Assembly: GCF_002930155.1 (NCBI RefSeq)
Contig: NZ_PHND01000001.1
Coordinates: forward strand, 1-64,000
DNA length: 64,000 nucleotides
Origin: Entomoplasma ellychniae
Lineage (GTDB): Bacteria; Bacillota_I; Bacilli_A; Mycoplasmatales; Mycoplasmataceae
Direction: 5' to 3'
Each line of letters opens with the position of its first letter. The first letter of the stretch is position 1. The notes below the pieces were generated by a model. That model made no database searches, was not told the DNA's origin, and worked only from the letters and a program-made list of their open reading frames with translations. Below, one piece after another: positions 34,402 to 43,366 of the stretch. Made by a program: the position numbers and the translations under genes.

Positions 34402-37246
34402 AATTTCTATTCCTTATTATTTCTTTTTCAACATCATTTAGTTCAATTTGAATTTGATGCCTATTGTTGTTATTTTTCATAAAAACTCCTCTTCCTTGAC
34501 CAGCATTTAATATGTGTTTTTTTTCTTCGGTTGTTAAACCACCATCTTGCGCAAAAAGAGTCTCAACATCTTCTAATCCCTTTGAGCTACAAAGCATTAT
34601 TAGTCTTGCTGGTGTATTTGTCAATATAGATTGAGTTTTTTTAGAACTTTCTCCATCTTTAACAAAGTCCTTTACATCTTGAGTACAAAAAGTTAATCCA
34701 GCATAATATTTTCTAAAACGTTTTACTGATGAATTTAAAAAGTCCAAAGTAACATCTGAATTTTTCATAAATTCATGCCCTTCATCAATTAGTAAAGTTT
34801 GTTTAACTAAAAGTTCATAAGCAGCTTTATTTGGGTAAGGATTTTTTTCTTCTTCAAATTTAGCAACAAGTTCAGCATATTTAATATCATTTTCAATTCT
34901 TAAAGTGTTAAATTTATTTGTTACATATGCAAAAAGTAAATATAATAAAGCATTTTGTAATTTTTGATTATTTGTATCAAAGATTGATTTGATGTTGTAA
35001 ACTATTAAACTATGATTACCAACTTCAAGAGTTGAATGATTATTTAGCAAATATTCATATTTACCATTGTTCTCAAAATCTTGTTTTAGACTATAAATTC
35101 ATTGTTGATGAAGCATTTGTTGATCAGAACTTATTGTTTTAAGTTCTAATTCCATTAGTCTTATTAAGTCTGACATAATTGGGAAATCATTAGTTTTTAA
35201 ATCATCTAAAGATAATTTATTTTTTAAAGCTTTATTGATTGATGTTGTATTTAAATAAAGAGTTCCGACTTCTTTAATCAAGTAACCTATTTGATAGTCA
35301 TTAAAATCAGGATAAAGCAATTTAAATCAACCTTCTAAATTTGTAAGATAAAACTGCATATCATCATATAAATTATTTGTTAATTCATCATTTGGAGTAG
35401 CCATTATTTGAAGTGGATTAATTACTCCATTTTTTGTACCAACGTGTACTACTTTTTCACCTAAATTTCTTGCAAGTGGAGCATATTCATTTTCAATATC
35501 AAAAATATGTGTATGAACTTGATTAACAGTATTTCAAATAGCTAATTTTTTAATTGTGTGTGATTTACCTGAACCAGCCATGCCAATAAGTAATAAATTA
35601 TGTGAAGTAGTTAAACCACTAGGTAAAAAGAATTGATCATAAATTATTTGGTCACCAACAACACTAACACCTAAATAAAGCCCTCTTCTGTCATTTAATT
35701 TTTGAGATATGAAAGGATAGGATAAAGCCATTGTTCATGTTGGTATTTGTCTTGAAATTTGTTTTTTTAAAGGGGTTCTTGGTTTTAATGAAAAATGTTC
35801 TAAAGCTTCTATTTGTCTATTTATTAGATCATTTAAGTAAATTCCTATTTTTTGAAGTTCAGATTTTAATGAATTTGATTGTTCTCTTAATTCATCTTCA
35901 TTGTTACCTGAAAAAATTACTGTTGCACTAACTTCTTTTAGCTTTTCAGTTCCTGTTGCTAAATCAGCAACAATTTGAGAATAAACCTCTTGTTCATATT
36001 GCATTGCTTTTATATCGACAACTTTAGTTTGATTTATTGTTTGAGAATTTGTTTGTAAATTCATTAAGTTATTACTTAAGAATTTGTTTTCATTAATTAA
36101 GCTCTCTTTTATAGTAACAATAGCGCTAGTGGAATTTCTAAATAAGCCAATCATTCAACCAAGTTCGACCTTCATTGGAAATTTTGTGATAGCTGCAACT
36201 TTGAAATATTGCTCTTGACCATTCACCTTAAAACAATTTCTTTTAAATTCTATTTCTTTAAACGCTAAGAATTTTGTTAAATCTTCTGAATTACTCTCAA
36301 TTAAAGTTGGAGACAAGGGTTCAGCTAATGGTGTGTAACTTTGATAAATTAAATTTACGTTTTCATATGAACTCATTTTTTGTCCAGATAAGCCTTTTTG
36401 ATTTAGTATAGCTGTTATTCTATTAATCTCTGTTATCATTTCTTTTTCATCTTCAGCATAAACAATAATATGATATTTTTCTTCAATAAAATCTTCTCTA
36501 CTTATATCGTTTTTATAAATATATTTTTTAGTGTATTCTTCTAAAACTCTTCTTCTAGCTTCATACTGAATTATATTTATTTTTTCTGTTTCAAAAAGTT
36601 TATTATTTATAGATAAAAGATTTGAAATGTGTTGATTATTAAAATCTCTATTACTCATAACAGACAATTTAACAATTTGTAAATCATATTTTGAATTGAC
36701 TAGTAACTCTCATCAACTATTTGCCATCATTTCTAGATCTATTAAATCTTGTTGAAAAATATTTTTACCCTCAAACTTTATTCCACACATAAACAATTTA
36801 TCTGTTTCATTTTCGTTTGTTAGAATTAAAAAATCTTTTGCTGCTTCGATGCTTGAATCAAAATTTATTTTTTTATAAGAATTAAATTTTTTGGTGGAAT
36901 GATTTTTATCTTCTAATTTATATATTTTTTTATCAATGTATTTAAAAGAAACACTTCATCATAGTATATGATAAATCCTTACCCCATTACCAGCAGATGG
37001 GACAGGCATTAAAGGTATCATTAAAATAAATAAAACACATATCATGATTACTGTTTTTATTACAATATTTCAGACCAGACTTGAAACATTTGGAATTGAT
37101 AAAATTATTAAAACACCAACTACAAAACCAAATAATGTTGCTATCAAATCGGTTCATAAAATACCTCATTTTAAAACTGCTTTTTGTGGAGGTTTTGGTA
37201 TTACACCCACTAATTCTTTTGAATTTTTTTTGTTATTGTTTTCCAT
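34394..37246 (-). CDS. virB4: VirB4/TraE ATPase with N-terminal VirB3-like membrane domain
   Basis: 950 residues. Residues 25-85 contain two hydrophobic helices like VirB3, followed by the VirB4 N-terminal domain. Walker A is G-M-A-G-S-G-K-S-H-T at 555-564 and Walker B L-L-I-D-E-G-H-E-F at about 819-827. VirB4 powers pilus assembly and substrate transfer and marks every type IV secretion system; the VirB3 fusion is known in several lineages. Six TGA codons in the frame encode Trp. The ATG at 37246 is preferred because GAGG lies nine bases before it, whereas an ATG three codons upstream touches that site. It overlaps the upstream small gene by 14 bases. Confidence 0.87.
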
Positions 37247-37433
37247 CAAACTCATCCTCACTTATTGGTTCTTTTACTAAACGTTTTACAGCTATCATAA
37301 TTATTTCTGTTTTGCTAAAGTCTTTATTAAATTTAGCTGCACAATTTCTTTGAATTGAATCTATTAATTCTTTTTGTTCAATTGTTGGGTTTATTGTTGT
37401 GTACATTTTTTTTGGTTTTGGTTGTTTTGGCAT
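37233..37433 (-). CDS. Small ribbon-helix-helix-like DNA-binding protein
   Basis: 66 residues. A short beta-prone start (M-Y-T-T-I-N-P-T) is followed by two helices, the second reading S-K-T-E-I-I-M-I-A-V-K-R-L-V-K-E. This resembles ribbon-helix-helix repressors and relaxase accessory factors. It is the first gene after leader copy 3 and overlaps virB4, so it could autoregulate the transfer operon or act in the relaxosome. Confidence 0.6.
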   Translation of the reverse strand: MPKQPKPKKMYTTINPTIEQKELIDSIQRNCAAKFNKDFSKTEIIMIAVKRLVKEPISEDEFDGKQ

Positions 37434-37436
37434 GTA

Positions 37437-37504
37437 ACACCTACTTTCTAAAATAAAAAAGAGAGAACACTCACAATTTGTGAATGTCCCTCTTTCTTTC
37501 GGGA
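37437..37504 (-). promoter_or_regulatory. ICE leader element copy 3 in front of the VirB4 operon
   Basis: It has the same architecture as copies 1 and 2: TCCCGAAAGAAAGAGGG, a hairpin at about 37461-37492, a T-tract, then a ribosome site. The stem sequence differs, and two adjacent base pairs changed on both sides (T-A, G-C to C-G, A-T), keeping the stem. A TATAAT box lies about 30 bases upstream. The remaining 115 bases up to the next gene hold nothing I recognise. Confidence 0.72.
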
Positions 37505-37619
37505 ATTTATTAAGTTTTAAATTATATAATCTATATGCTTAATAAACTTTTCTTTTGTTAAAAGGTTTAAAGGTTTAATGTTTTGCTTGGTATTTCTTTC
37601 ATTTTGGTTAACGCTTTTA

Positions 37620-37778
37620 TTAATCATCATTTTCAAATATTTCTACAATTCAATTAGTGTTGCAAGTTTTAGTGCAGAAGTAATACACATTGTTGTTTAT
37701 TGTTCAAACTGAAGGTTTATTTACTCTTTTTTCTTTGCCACATTGATCACAAATTATTATTTTTTCAGTATCTGACAT
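37620..37778 (-). CDS. Small zinc-ribbon-like protein 1
   Basis: 52 residues with C-D-Q-C near the start and C-T-K-T-C about 25 residues later, a treble-clef/zinc-ribbon spacing. The frame contains TGA-encoded Trp at two positions. It is preceded by the repeated CTCGAAAGGAA ribosome context and follows ssb by 26 bases. Role unknown; zinc-mediated nucleic-acid binding is plausible. Confidence 0.65.
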
Positions 37779-37782
37779 ACTA

Positions 37783-37810
37783 TTCCTTTCGAGTTTTTAA
37801 TTTTTTAATC
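37783..37810 (-). promoter_or_regulatory. Repeated ribosome-site context, copy a
   Basis: AAAAACTCGAAAGGAA on the minus strand recurs before three ICE genes. Here it overlaps the end of ssb and serves the zinc-ribbon gene. Confidence 0.5.
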
Positions 37811-38254
37811 TCATAATGTTGACTCATCATCACTTAAAATAACTTCATCTTGAATAGCGCCTGCGCTAGAAGTTGCTAATACAGGTGATTCTAAAATAAT
37901 ATCTGATTCATTTACAGAAGGTTGATCTTCTGTATTTTCATTATTTTTTGAAGATCCTAAAAAGTTTACACGGTCAGCAGTTATTGTTGTAATGGTTTCA
38001 TATTTTCCATCTTTTTGACTTGTACGAACACTTATTCTTCCAGATACAGAAACTAAGCTTCCTTTTGAAAGAAATTTAACCATGTTTTCTGCAGTTCTTT
38101 CAAATGCAAAACAAGGAATAAAGTTTGTTATTTCTTTTTGTTGTGAATATTCACTCACAGCAACTGTAAAAGAAACAAATCTACCTTGACCATTACTAGT
38201 TGATTTTAATTCTAAATCTTTGGTTATTCTTCCGATAATGTTCACTGAGTTCAT
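37805..38254 (-). CDS. ssb: Single-stranded DNA-binding protein
   Basis: 149 residues. The OB-fold pattern is clear: M-N-S-V-N-I-I-G-R-I-T-K-D-L-E, V-S-F-T-V-A-V, the N-F-I-P-C-F-A-F strand, and G-S-L-V-S-V-S-G-R-I. It would coat the transferred strand in the recipient. The tail is acidic but ends D-E-S-T-L-W-D, unlike the D-D-I-P-F tip of chromosomal SSB, so its partner contacts may differ. The last Trp is a TGA codon. Confidence 0.88.
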
Positions 38255-38265
38255 TTTGTTATTTC

Positions 38266-38817
38266 CTATCTTTTCAATGTTTTTTTGATTTGTTCATTTT
38301 GTTCATTTTGTTTATTTTTAGGATGATTTAAGGATTCTTGATTCAATTTAATTCCATGCTCAAGTTGCTTTATATATTCTTGATCAGATAATAAATCTCA
38401 TCCATCACTTGGTCTATTTCCATTTTTAGTTAATTCAATTTTATTTTTTGTATCATAATCATAAATTTCATATTCATTAGTTAAACCAGTTCTAGCAAAA
38501 TCATCTAATTTTTTATTTGTTAAATCACAGAATTTTTCAACAAATCAAGAAGTGATTTGTTCTTTTTCTGTGTTGTTGATAAGTATTTCTAAATATTCGT
38601 TTAAAGAATGTGAGTTATCTTCTTTATTTAGTTCTTCTTTGACTGTGTTTATGGTGTCAATATCTCAAGTTTGATAAATTTGTTGTGGTGGGCCTGCATA
38701 ACCAATTTTGTTATTTTTATAACATTCAATTTCCAAAATTGCTCTTTCTTTTGCAAAAATTTCAATTTTATTTGTTAAGTAGTCAAATATTTCAAAAGAG
38801 TTTCATTTTTCTGACAT
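38266..38817 (-). CDS. ICE protein of unknown function
   Basis: 183 residues, acidic and Asn/Glu/Lys-rich, beginning M-S-E-K-W-N-S-F-E-I-F-D-Y-L. The last 30 residues contain a short N-E-Q repeat that comes from a 9-bp repeat. It has four TGA-encoded Trp. It shares its operon with ssb (11 bases apart) and carries the repeated CTCGAAAGGAA context upstream. No family is recognised. Confidence 0.65.
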
Positions 38818-38823
38818 AATAAG

Positions 38824-38854
38824 TTTTCCTTTCGAGTTTTTAATTTTTTGATTT
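38824..38854 (-). promoter_or_regulatory. Repeated ribosome-site context, copy b
   Basis: The minus-strand sequence TTAAAAACTCGAAAGGAAAA matches copy a. It overlaps the stop of the upstream zinc-ribbon gene in the same way. Confidence 0.5.
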
Positions 38855-39001
38855 TATTCATTCTTCTAAACGATCTTCGTAACATTCTATACAATAGAAT
38901 TCTAATCATTGTTCATTTTCTAACAAGAACTTAGCATCATCTTCTACTTCTTGTTTACAATTTTTACAATAATCTATTTCATTCACTTGAATTGGTTTCA
39001 T
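38840..39001 (-). CDS. Small zinc-ribbon-like protein 2
   Basis: 53 residues with C-K-N-C and C-I-E-C separated by about 24 residues, a second zinc-ribbon-like protein in this operon. It starts at an ATG after AGGAGAATAAAAGT. Two TGA-encoded Trp. Role unknown. Confidence 0.65.
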
Positions 39002-39039
39002 TACTTTTATTCTCCTTTTTTAATCTTTTAACTTTATTT

Positions 39040-39414
39040 TTAATAATCAGTGTAGACAAATGATTGTGGTATAAAGTTGATTCCAAACTCTTTAAGATTT
39101 TTAGGTTTCAAAAATTTATGTATATTACCTAATCTATAAGCATGAGCAATATTTTTACCTTTGAAATAATTATCAAAATATTCTTTTGTTATCCCTGATT
39201 CATTTTTAGTTATTTTTCATAGTTCATTTGGAGTAAAAGAAATTAATTCTATAACTTCTACTTTAGCTATTATTTTACAAATCGGTTTTGTTGCATAAAT
39301 GTAAATATATTTTATTTTTGTCGAAGGCATTCTTGTTCTATATTCAAATAGTTTAGTTTTATTGATAATTTTTTTTGAATAAGTTGGATTAATTGGCAAT
39401 ATTATATTTTTCAT
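39040..39414 (-). CDS. ASCH/PUA-like domain protein
   Basis: 124 residues. The start I-I-L-P-I-N-P-T-Y-S-K-K-I-I followed by F-E-Y-R-T-R-M-P and I-Y-I-Y-A-T-K-P fits ASCH-domain proteins, an RNA-binding PUA-like fold often found in phages and plasmids. It may bind RNA or modified nucleotides. In the ICE it lies in the chain of small genes upstream of ssb. Confidence 0.68.
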
Positions 39415-39416
39415 GT

Positions 39417-39701
39417 TTAATCAACTTTATTATTCATTTTTTTTAATCTTTTAACTTTATTTTTAATAATTCTTTGATAAGTATCTAACACTTCTTTAAC
39501 GTTATATTTTTCATTTTTGATAACCTGATTTAGAATTCAATAATCGTCGTGTTTAAGTTTTGTTTGATTTGATCACTTAAAACTTCTATTAATTAGTTTT
39601 TGATTATTATCATCAACTATTTGTAAAATAGATTTCTTTATTATGTCTTCTCCATATTTGAAATCTAAAGTCTTAAGGTATTCGTAATATTTTCATTCCA
39701 T
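39417..39701 (-). CDS. Small ICE protein of unknown function
   Basis: 94 residues, basic and helical, with start M-E-W-K-Y-Y-E-Y-L. A strong ribosome site AGGAGG lies eight bases before the ATG. The ATG directly follows the stop of the upstream gene, and its stop overlaps the start region of the ASCH gene by few bases, so expression is coupled. Confidence 0.62.
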
Positions 39702-40052
39702 TTATTTTTCCTCCTGATTTTCACTTTTAATAACGTCTGATAAATATCACTTATATGTGTTGTCATATTCTGGAGTATTTCTGTTGTTTTTTGTCGGTCA
39801 AATGTTTAAAAAGATATCTAATATAATTAATCTCTTATCTCTAGTAGCTTCTTTGTGAAATTCAAAAATCTTATTTATTGTATCTCTGTTGTACGAATGT
39901 GCTCAAAAATAATTTATTTTTAAATCATTATCTTGTATCCTGATTTTCACTTTTATCCAAGAAGAATTTGCATTTTGAATTGAATCTGAATAAATTATTT
40001 GTTCAATAATAATATTTTTTAAAGTTAAATTAACTTTTATTTCTTTTTTCAT
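39702..40052 (-). CDS. ICE protein of unknown function, first in the right-end operon
   Basis: 116 residues, starting M-K-K-E-I-K-V-N-L-T-L-K. Trp codons at three sites are TGA. The ATG at 40052 is preceded by the CTCGAAAGGAA context used by other genes here, so it is chosen over an in-frame extension that would begin near 40259 and run through a 15-bp tandem repeat. It is the first gene inside the right end of the element. Confidence 0.62.
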
Positions 40053-40060
40053 TAATCTCT

Positions 40061-40085
40061 CTTCCTTTCGAGTTTTTTTTGATTT
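40061..40085 (-). promoter_or_regulatory. Repeated ribosome-site context, copy c
   Basis: AAAAAACTCGAAAGGAA on the minus strand is the third copy of this context. Confidence 0.5.
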
Positions 40086-40135
40086 GTTCATTTTGTTCTT
40101 TATGGTTTCTATTTTTCTAAATTTGATATATATAA

Positions 40136-40177
40136 GATATATAGATATAAGATATATAGATATAAGATATATAGATA
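40136..40177. repeat. 15-bp tandem repeat, about 2.8 copies
   Basis: GATATATAGATATAA is repeated directly from 40136, 40151 and (partly) 40166. It lies in the presumed promoter region of the right-end operon and supplies several TATA-like boxes on the minus strand. The rest of 40086-40310 holds nothing I recognise. Confidence 0.75.
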
Positions 40178-40310
40178 ACTGAACCCAAACCAATGAATAT
40201 TTAATTTTCAAAGAACATGGGCTCAACTTCTGGTATGTGTTGTACACTTCCTCACACAACTTAACCGTTCCTCAGATGCTGCTATCCAAAATTTGTAACA
40301 AAGAAATAAA

Positions 40311-40332
40311 AAAAGCGATTATAATCGCTTTT
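40311..40332. terminator. Perfect 22-bp palindrome near the right end, likely bidirectional terminator
   Basis: AAAAGCGATTA/TAATCGCTTTT is perfectly symmetric, with A/T tracts outside. It touches the inner edge of the right inverted repeat and could insulate the element from flanking transcription. Confidence 0.65.
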
Positions 40333-40362
40333 GTTGACCCTACAACCTTGTTATACGCCCTT
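40327..40362 (-). repeat. Right terminal inverted repeat of the ICE
   Basis: Read inward on the minus strand it shows AAGGG, ATAAC, TTGTAGG, TCAAC and AAGC in the same order as the left end. The outer boundary is the AAGGG end at 40362. Confidence 0.75.
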
Positions 40363-40370
40363 AATTAAAT
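40363..40370. repeat. Candidate target-site duplication, right copy
   Basis: AATTAAAT follows the right repeat directly and matches the left flank. Low complexity limits its weight. Confidence 0.4.
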
Positions 40371-40411
40371 GAACTTCATGATTTTATTTGACTTTGGTGC
40401 TATTAGTGCTA

Positions 40412-42001
40412 ATGTTAATAACTGAATACCTAGTTAACTGAACCATTGGTTTATTTTCACTTAAATTAGAAATTCAAGAAAGACAAAACATATTAATTAA
40501 ATTAGTTAATCAAGATGTAGACTTCTTTTTTGAAACAGTATCAGGAAATATATTAACAAGATTAGTTGGTGATACTCAATCTTTAGCTTTTGGTGTACAA
40601 CAATTTGTTACCAATATAATTTATTTTTTAACAGGTTGTATTACAGCAATATCAATAATGCTTTTATCTAACATGGTAACTGTGGCTCTATTTAGTGGAA
40701 TATATTTATTTTTAGTTATTGGAATAGCATTTATGTTATTCATTAAGTCAAGAAGAAAATTAATATTAGCATTTGATAAAAAAAGGGATGTTGATGAAGA
40801 TATGACTGATAGAGTTTCCAATATATCTTTAATTAAATCTTCAGGCTTAGAAAAATATGAAATAAAAAGAATAGAAGATATGAACGAAATTTATAACAGA
40901 GCCGGAGATCCATCAATAACATGATCTTCAATTTTAAATTCATTTATATCAACATCAATTTCATTAATGTCATCAATTTACATTATAGCTGTTGCTATTA
41001 TTATAGTTTTGCAAAATGCTAATCAAGCACAAGTTGCTAAAGTTTCAACAGATATTATTTTGGTTAATATTTTGTTATCTTTTTTACTTGGAGCTGTAGG
41101 AATGCTTGTGCCTACTTTAAGATCTGCAACAAGAGCTCAAAATGCAGCTCAAAGAATTTCAGAGCTAACAGAACCAGTGCCTACAATATTTTCAAACTAT
41201 GAAGAAGCTGAAATAAAAAAAATAGAATCAATAACTTTAGAAGGTATTAAATTTGCTTATCCAAAAAAACCAGATAAAATAATTTTACCTAAAACTTCTA
41301 TCACTTTTGAAAAAGGAAAATCATATGCATTTGTTGGTGAAACTGGTTCTGGTAAATCTACAATAGCAAAATTGTTATTAAAATTCTATGAACCAACTGA
41401 AGGTAAAATTATGATAACAGGTAAGTTTGATATTGGTGAAGGTAAAACAAAAACTGAATCACATGATTTACATGATATGAATTTACCATCTTATTTAAGT
41501 AGAGTTGGTTATGTAGAGCAAGAACCACAAATTGTTTTTGGAGATTTTTGAGAAAATATAAGATATGCAAAATTCGATGCTACTGATGAAGAAGTTATCA
41601 GAGCAACTAAAAAAGCAAATTTACATGATTTTATTATTTCGCTAAAAGATGGTTATGACACAATTCTTGGTCAAAGAGGTTTTTTATTATCTGGAGGACA
41701 AAAACAAAGGCTAGTTATTGCAAGAGTTTTTTTAAAAAATCCAGATTTATTAATACTTGATGAAGCAACTTCAGCATTAGATAACATTGTTGAAAAAGAA
41801 ATTCAAAAAGAGCTTGATCAATTAATGCAAGGAAGAACCAGCGTAACCATAGCACATAGGCTTTCAACTATTAAAAATGTTGATCAGATTATAGTATTAG
41901 GGGCAAATGGTAAAGGAATATTGCAAATAGGTACTTTTGAAGAATTAATTGAAAAACCTGGAAGATTTAAAAAACTTTATGAAGCTGGTTTGATGGGTTA
42001 A
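40412..42001 (+). CDS. 5'-truncated ABC exporter half-transporter
   Basis: The frame is open upstream of 40412, but the first plausible ATG gives 529 residues against 608 for its two paralogues. Similarity to them is visible from about 40379 (the T-E-Y-L-V-N-W region), so roughly the first 75 residues, including the first membrane helix, are missing. The break coincides with the right end of the conjugative element. The nucleotide-binding domain is complete: [34 protein letters not shown]. No ribosome site is evident at the ATG. It is probably non-functional or transcribed only into trmFO, which starts two bases after its stop. Confidence 0.78.
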
Positions 42002-42002
42002 A

Positions 42003-43352
42003 ATGAGTAATATAAAACATGTCAACATAATTGGAGCTGGTATGGCTGGTTGCGAAGCTGCCTACCAATTATCCAAAAGAAAAATTAAGGTTAAACTTTA
42101 CGAAGTTAAAAGAGTCAAGAAAAATCCTGTTCAAAAACTTGATGGTTTTGCCGAGCTAGTTTGTTCAAATTCACTTAGAAGTAATGAGTTAACTAATGCA
42201 GTTGGAACTCTAAAAGAAGAAATGAGATTATTAGATTCTTTTATATTAAGACTAGCGGAAAAAGCAAGTGTACCAGCTGGGGGGAGTTTGGCTGTTGATA
42301 GAGAAATTTTTTCGCAACTTGTAACCAAAGAGCTTGAAAACAATGAATTTATTGAAATCATAAATCAAGAATTTATCAATATACCAAAAGATGAAATTAC
42401 CATAATTTGTTCAGGACCTTTAACTACTGAATCATTGCAAGAAGAATTGATTAAACTTATGGAAAGCGACGACTTTTATTTTTATGATGCTGTGGCACCC
42501 ATAATTACAAAAAAATCTATTAATATGGACATTGCATATGCAAAAAATAGGTATGATAAAGGTGAAACAAAGGATTATATTAATTGCCCAATGAACGAAG
42601 ATGAATATAATTTATTTTATAAAGAACTTGTTAATGGAGAAGTTGCTATTGGTCATTTACCAGGAGAAGCAGAATTAAAGTATTTTGAAGGGTGTATGCC
42701 TGTTGAAGCTATTGCTAAAAGAGGGACTCAAACATTACTATTTGGACCAATGAAACCAAAAGGTTTAAATAAACCCAATGGAACTAGAAATCACGCTGTA
42801 GTTCAATTAAGACAAGATGATGCAAATGATGAACTTTATAATATTGTTGGATTTCAAACTAACTTAAAATGAGGTGAACAAAAAAGAATTTTTACATTAA
42901 TACCAGGATTAGAAAAAGCTAATTTTATAAGATATGGTGTTATGCATAAAAATAATTTTATTAATACACCTAAATTATTAAATAATTTTTTACAATTAAA
43001 ATCTAATAATAAGATATTTTTTGCAGGCCAAATAATTGGTGTAGAAGGTTATGTTGAATCGTGTGTAACTGGTTTAATAACATCGTTGCATGTTTTTAAA
43101 ATGATAAATAATAAGACTTTAATTAACCCACAATCTTCCTCAGTAACAGGTGCACTATTAAATTATATTCATAATGCTTCGCAAACAAACTTTCAACCAA
43201 TGAAGGCAAATTGAGGGATTGTAGAAGATGTAACGTATTCAAAACCAGTTAATAAAATTACTAAACAAGAAATTCAAAAAACTAAATCTCTTATGAGATC
43301 TGAAAAAGCCATAAATGAAATTAAAGAGTTTATAAAAGAGTACAAAATATAA
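42003..43352 (+). CDS. trmFO: Folate-dependent tRNA m5U54 methyltransferase TrmFO
   Basis: 449 residues, normal for the family. The N-terminal FAD-binding motif is [11 protein letters not shown] near residue 10, and [11 protein letters not shown] near 55 is the conserved TrmFO segment. The enzyme transfers a methylene group from 5,10-methylene-THF to U54 of tRNAs using FADH2. The start follows the truncated ABC gene by one base. Two TGA Trp codons in the C-terminal third. It is followed by an unknown gene 14 bases on. Confidence 0.92.
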
Positions 43353-43366
43353 ATCAAAGGAGAACT

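Larger units (their letters stand above)
16860..40362. mobile_element. Integrative conjugative element, about 23.5 kb
   Basis: The interval carries a DDE transposase, relaxase, VirD4/TraG coupling ATPase, VirB4 ATPase, VirB6-like and VirB2-like proteins, SSB and many small genes, almost all on the minus strand, between plus-strand chromosomal genes. Its two ends are imperfect inverted repeats. Eight bases, AATTAAAT, flank it directly (16847-16854 and 40363-40370); the left copy is separated from the repeat by five extra bases. It splits what looks like a cluster of ABC exporter genes. Gene content resembles the ICEs described in Mollicutes (TraE- and TraG-like ATPases, DDE transposase). No phage-type integrase is visible. 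Element limits come from the repeats and the gene content, not from an empty-site comparison. Confidence 0.82.

Noticed and set aside
20432-37246. Internal TGA codons as frameshifts or pseudogene stops in ICE genes
   Set aside because: All lie at plausible Trp positions in one continuous frame; UGA is Trp in this organism.
40053-40259. N-terminal extension of the 116-residue ICE protein through the 15-bp repeats
   Set aside because: The extension would be an Ile/Tyr/Leu repeat produced by the tandem DNA repeat, while a conserved ribosome-site context precedes the internal ATG.
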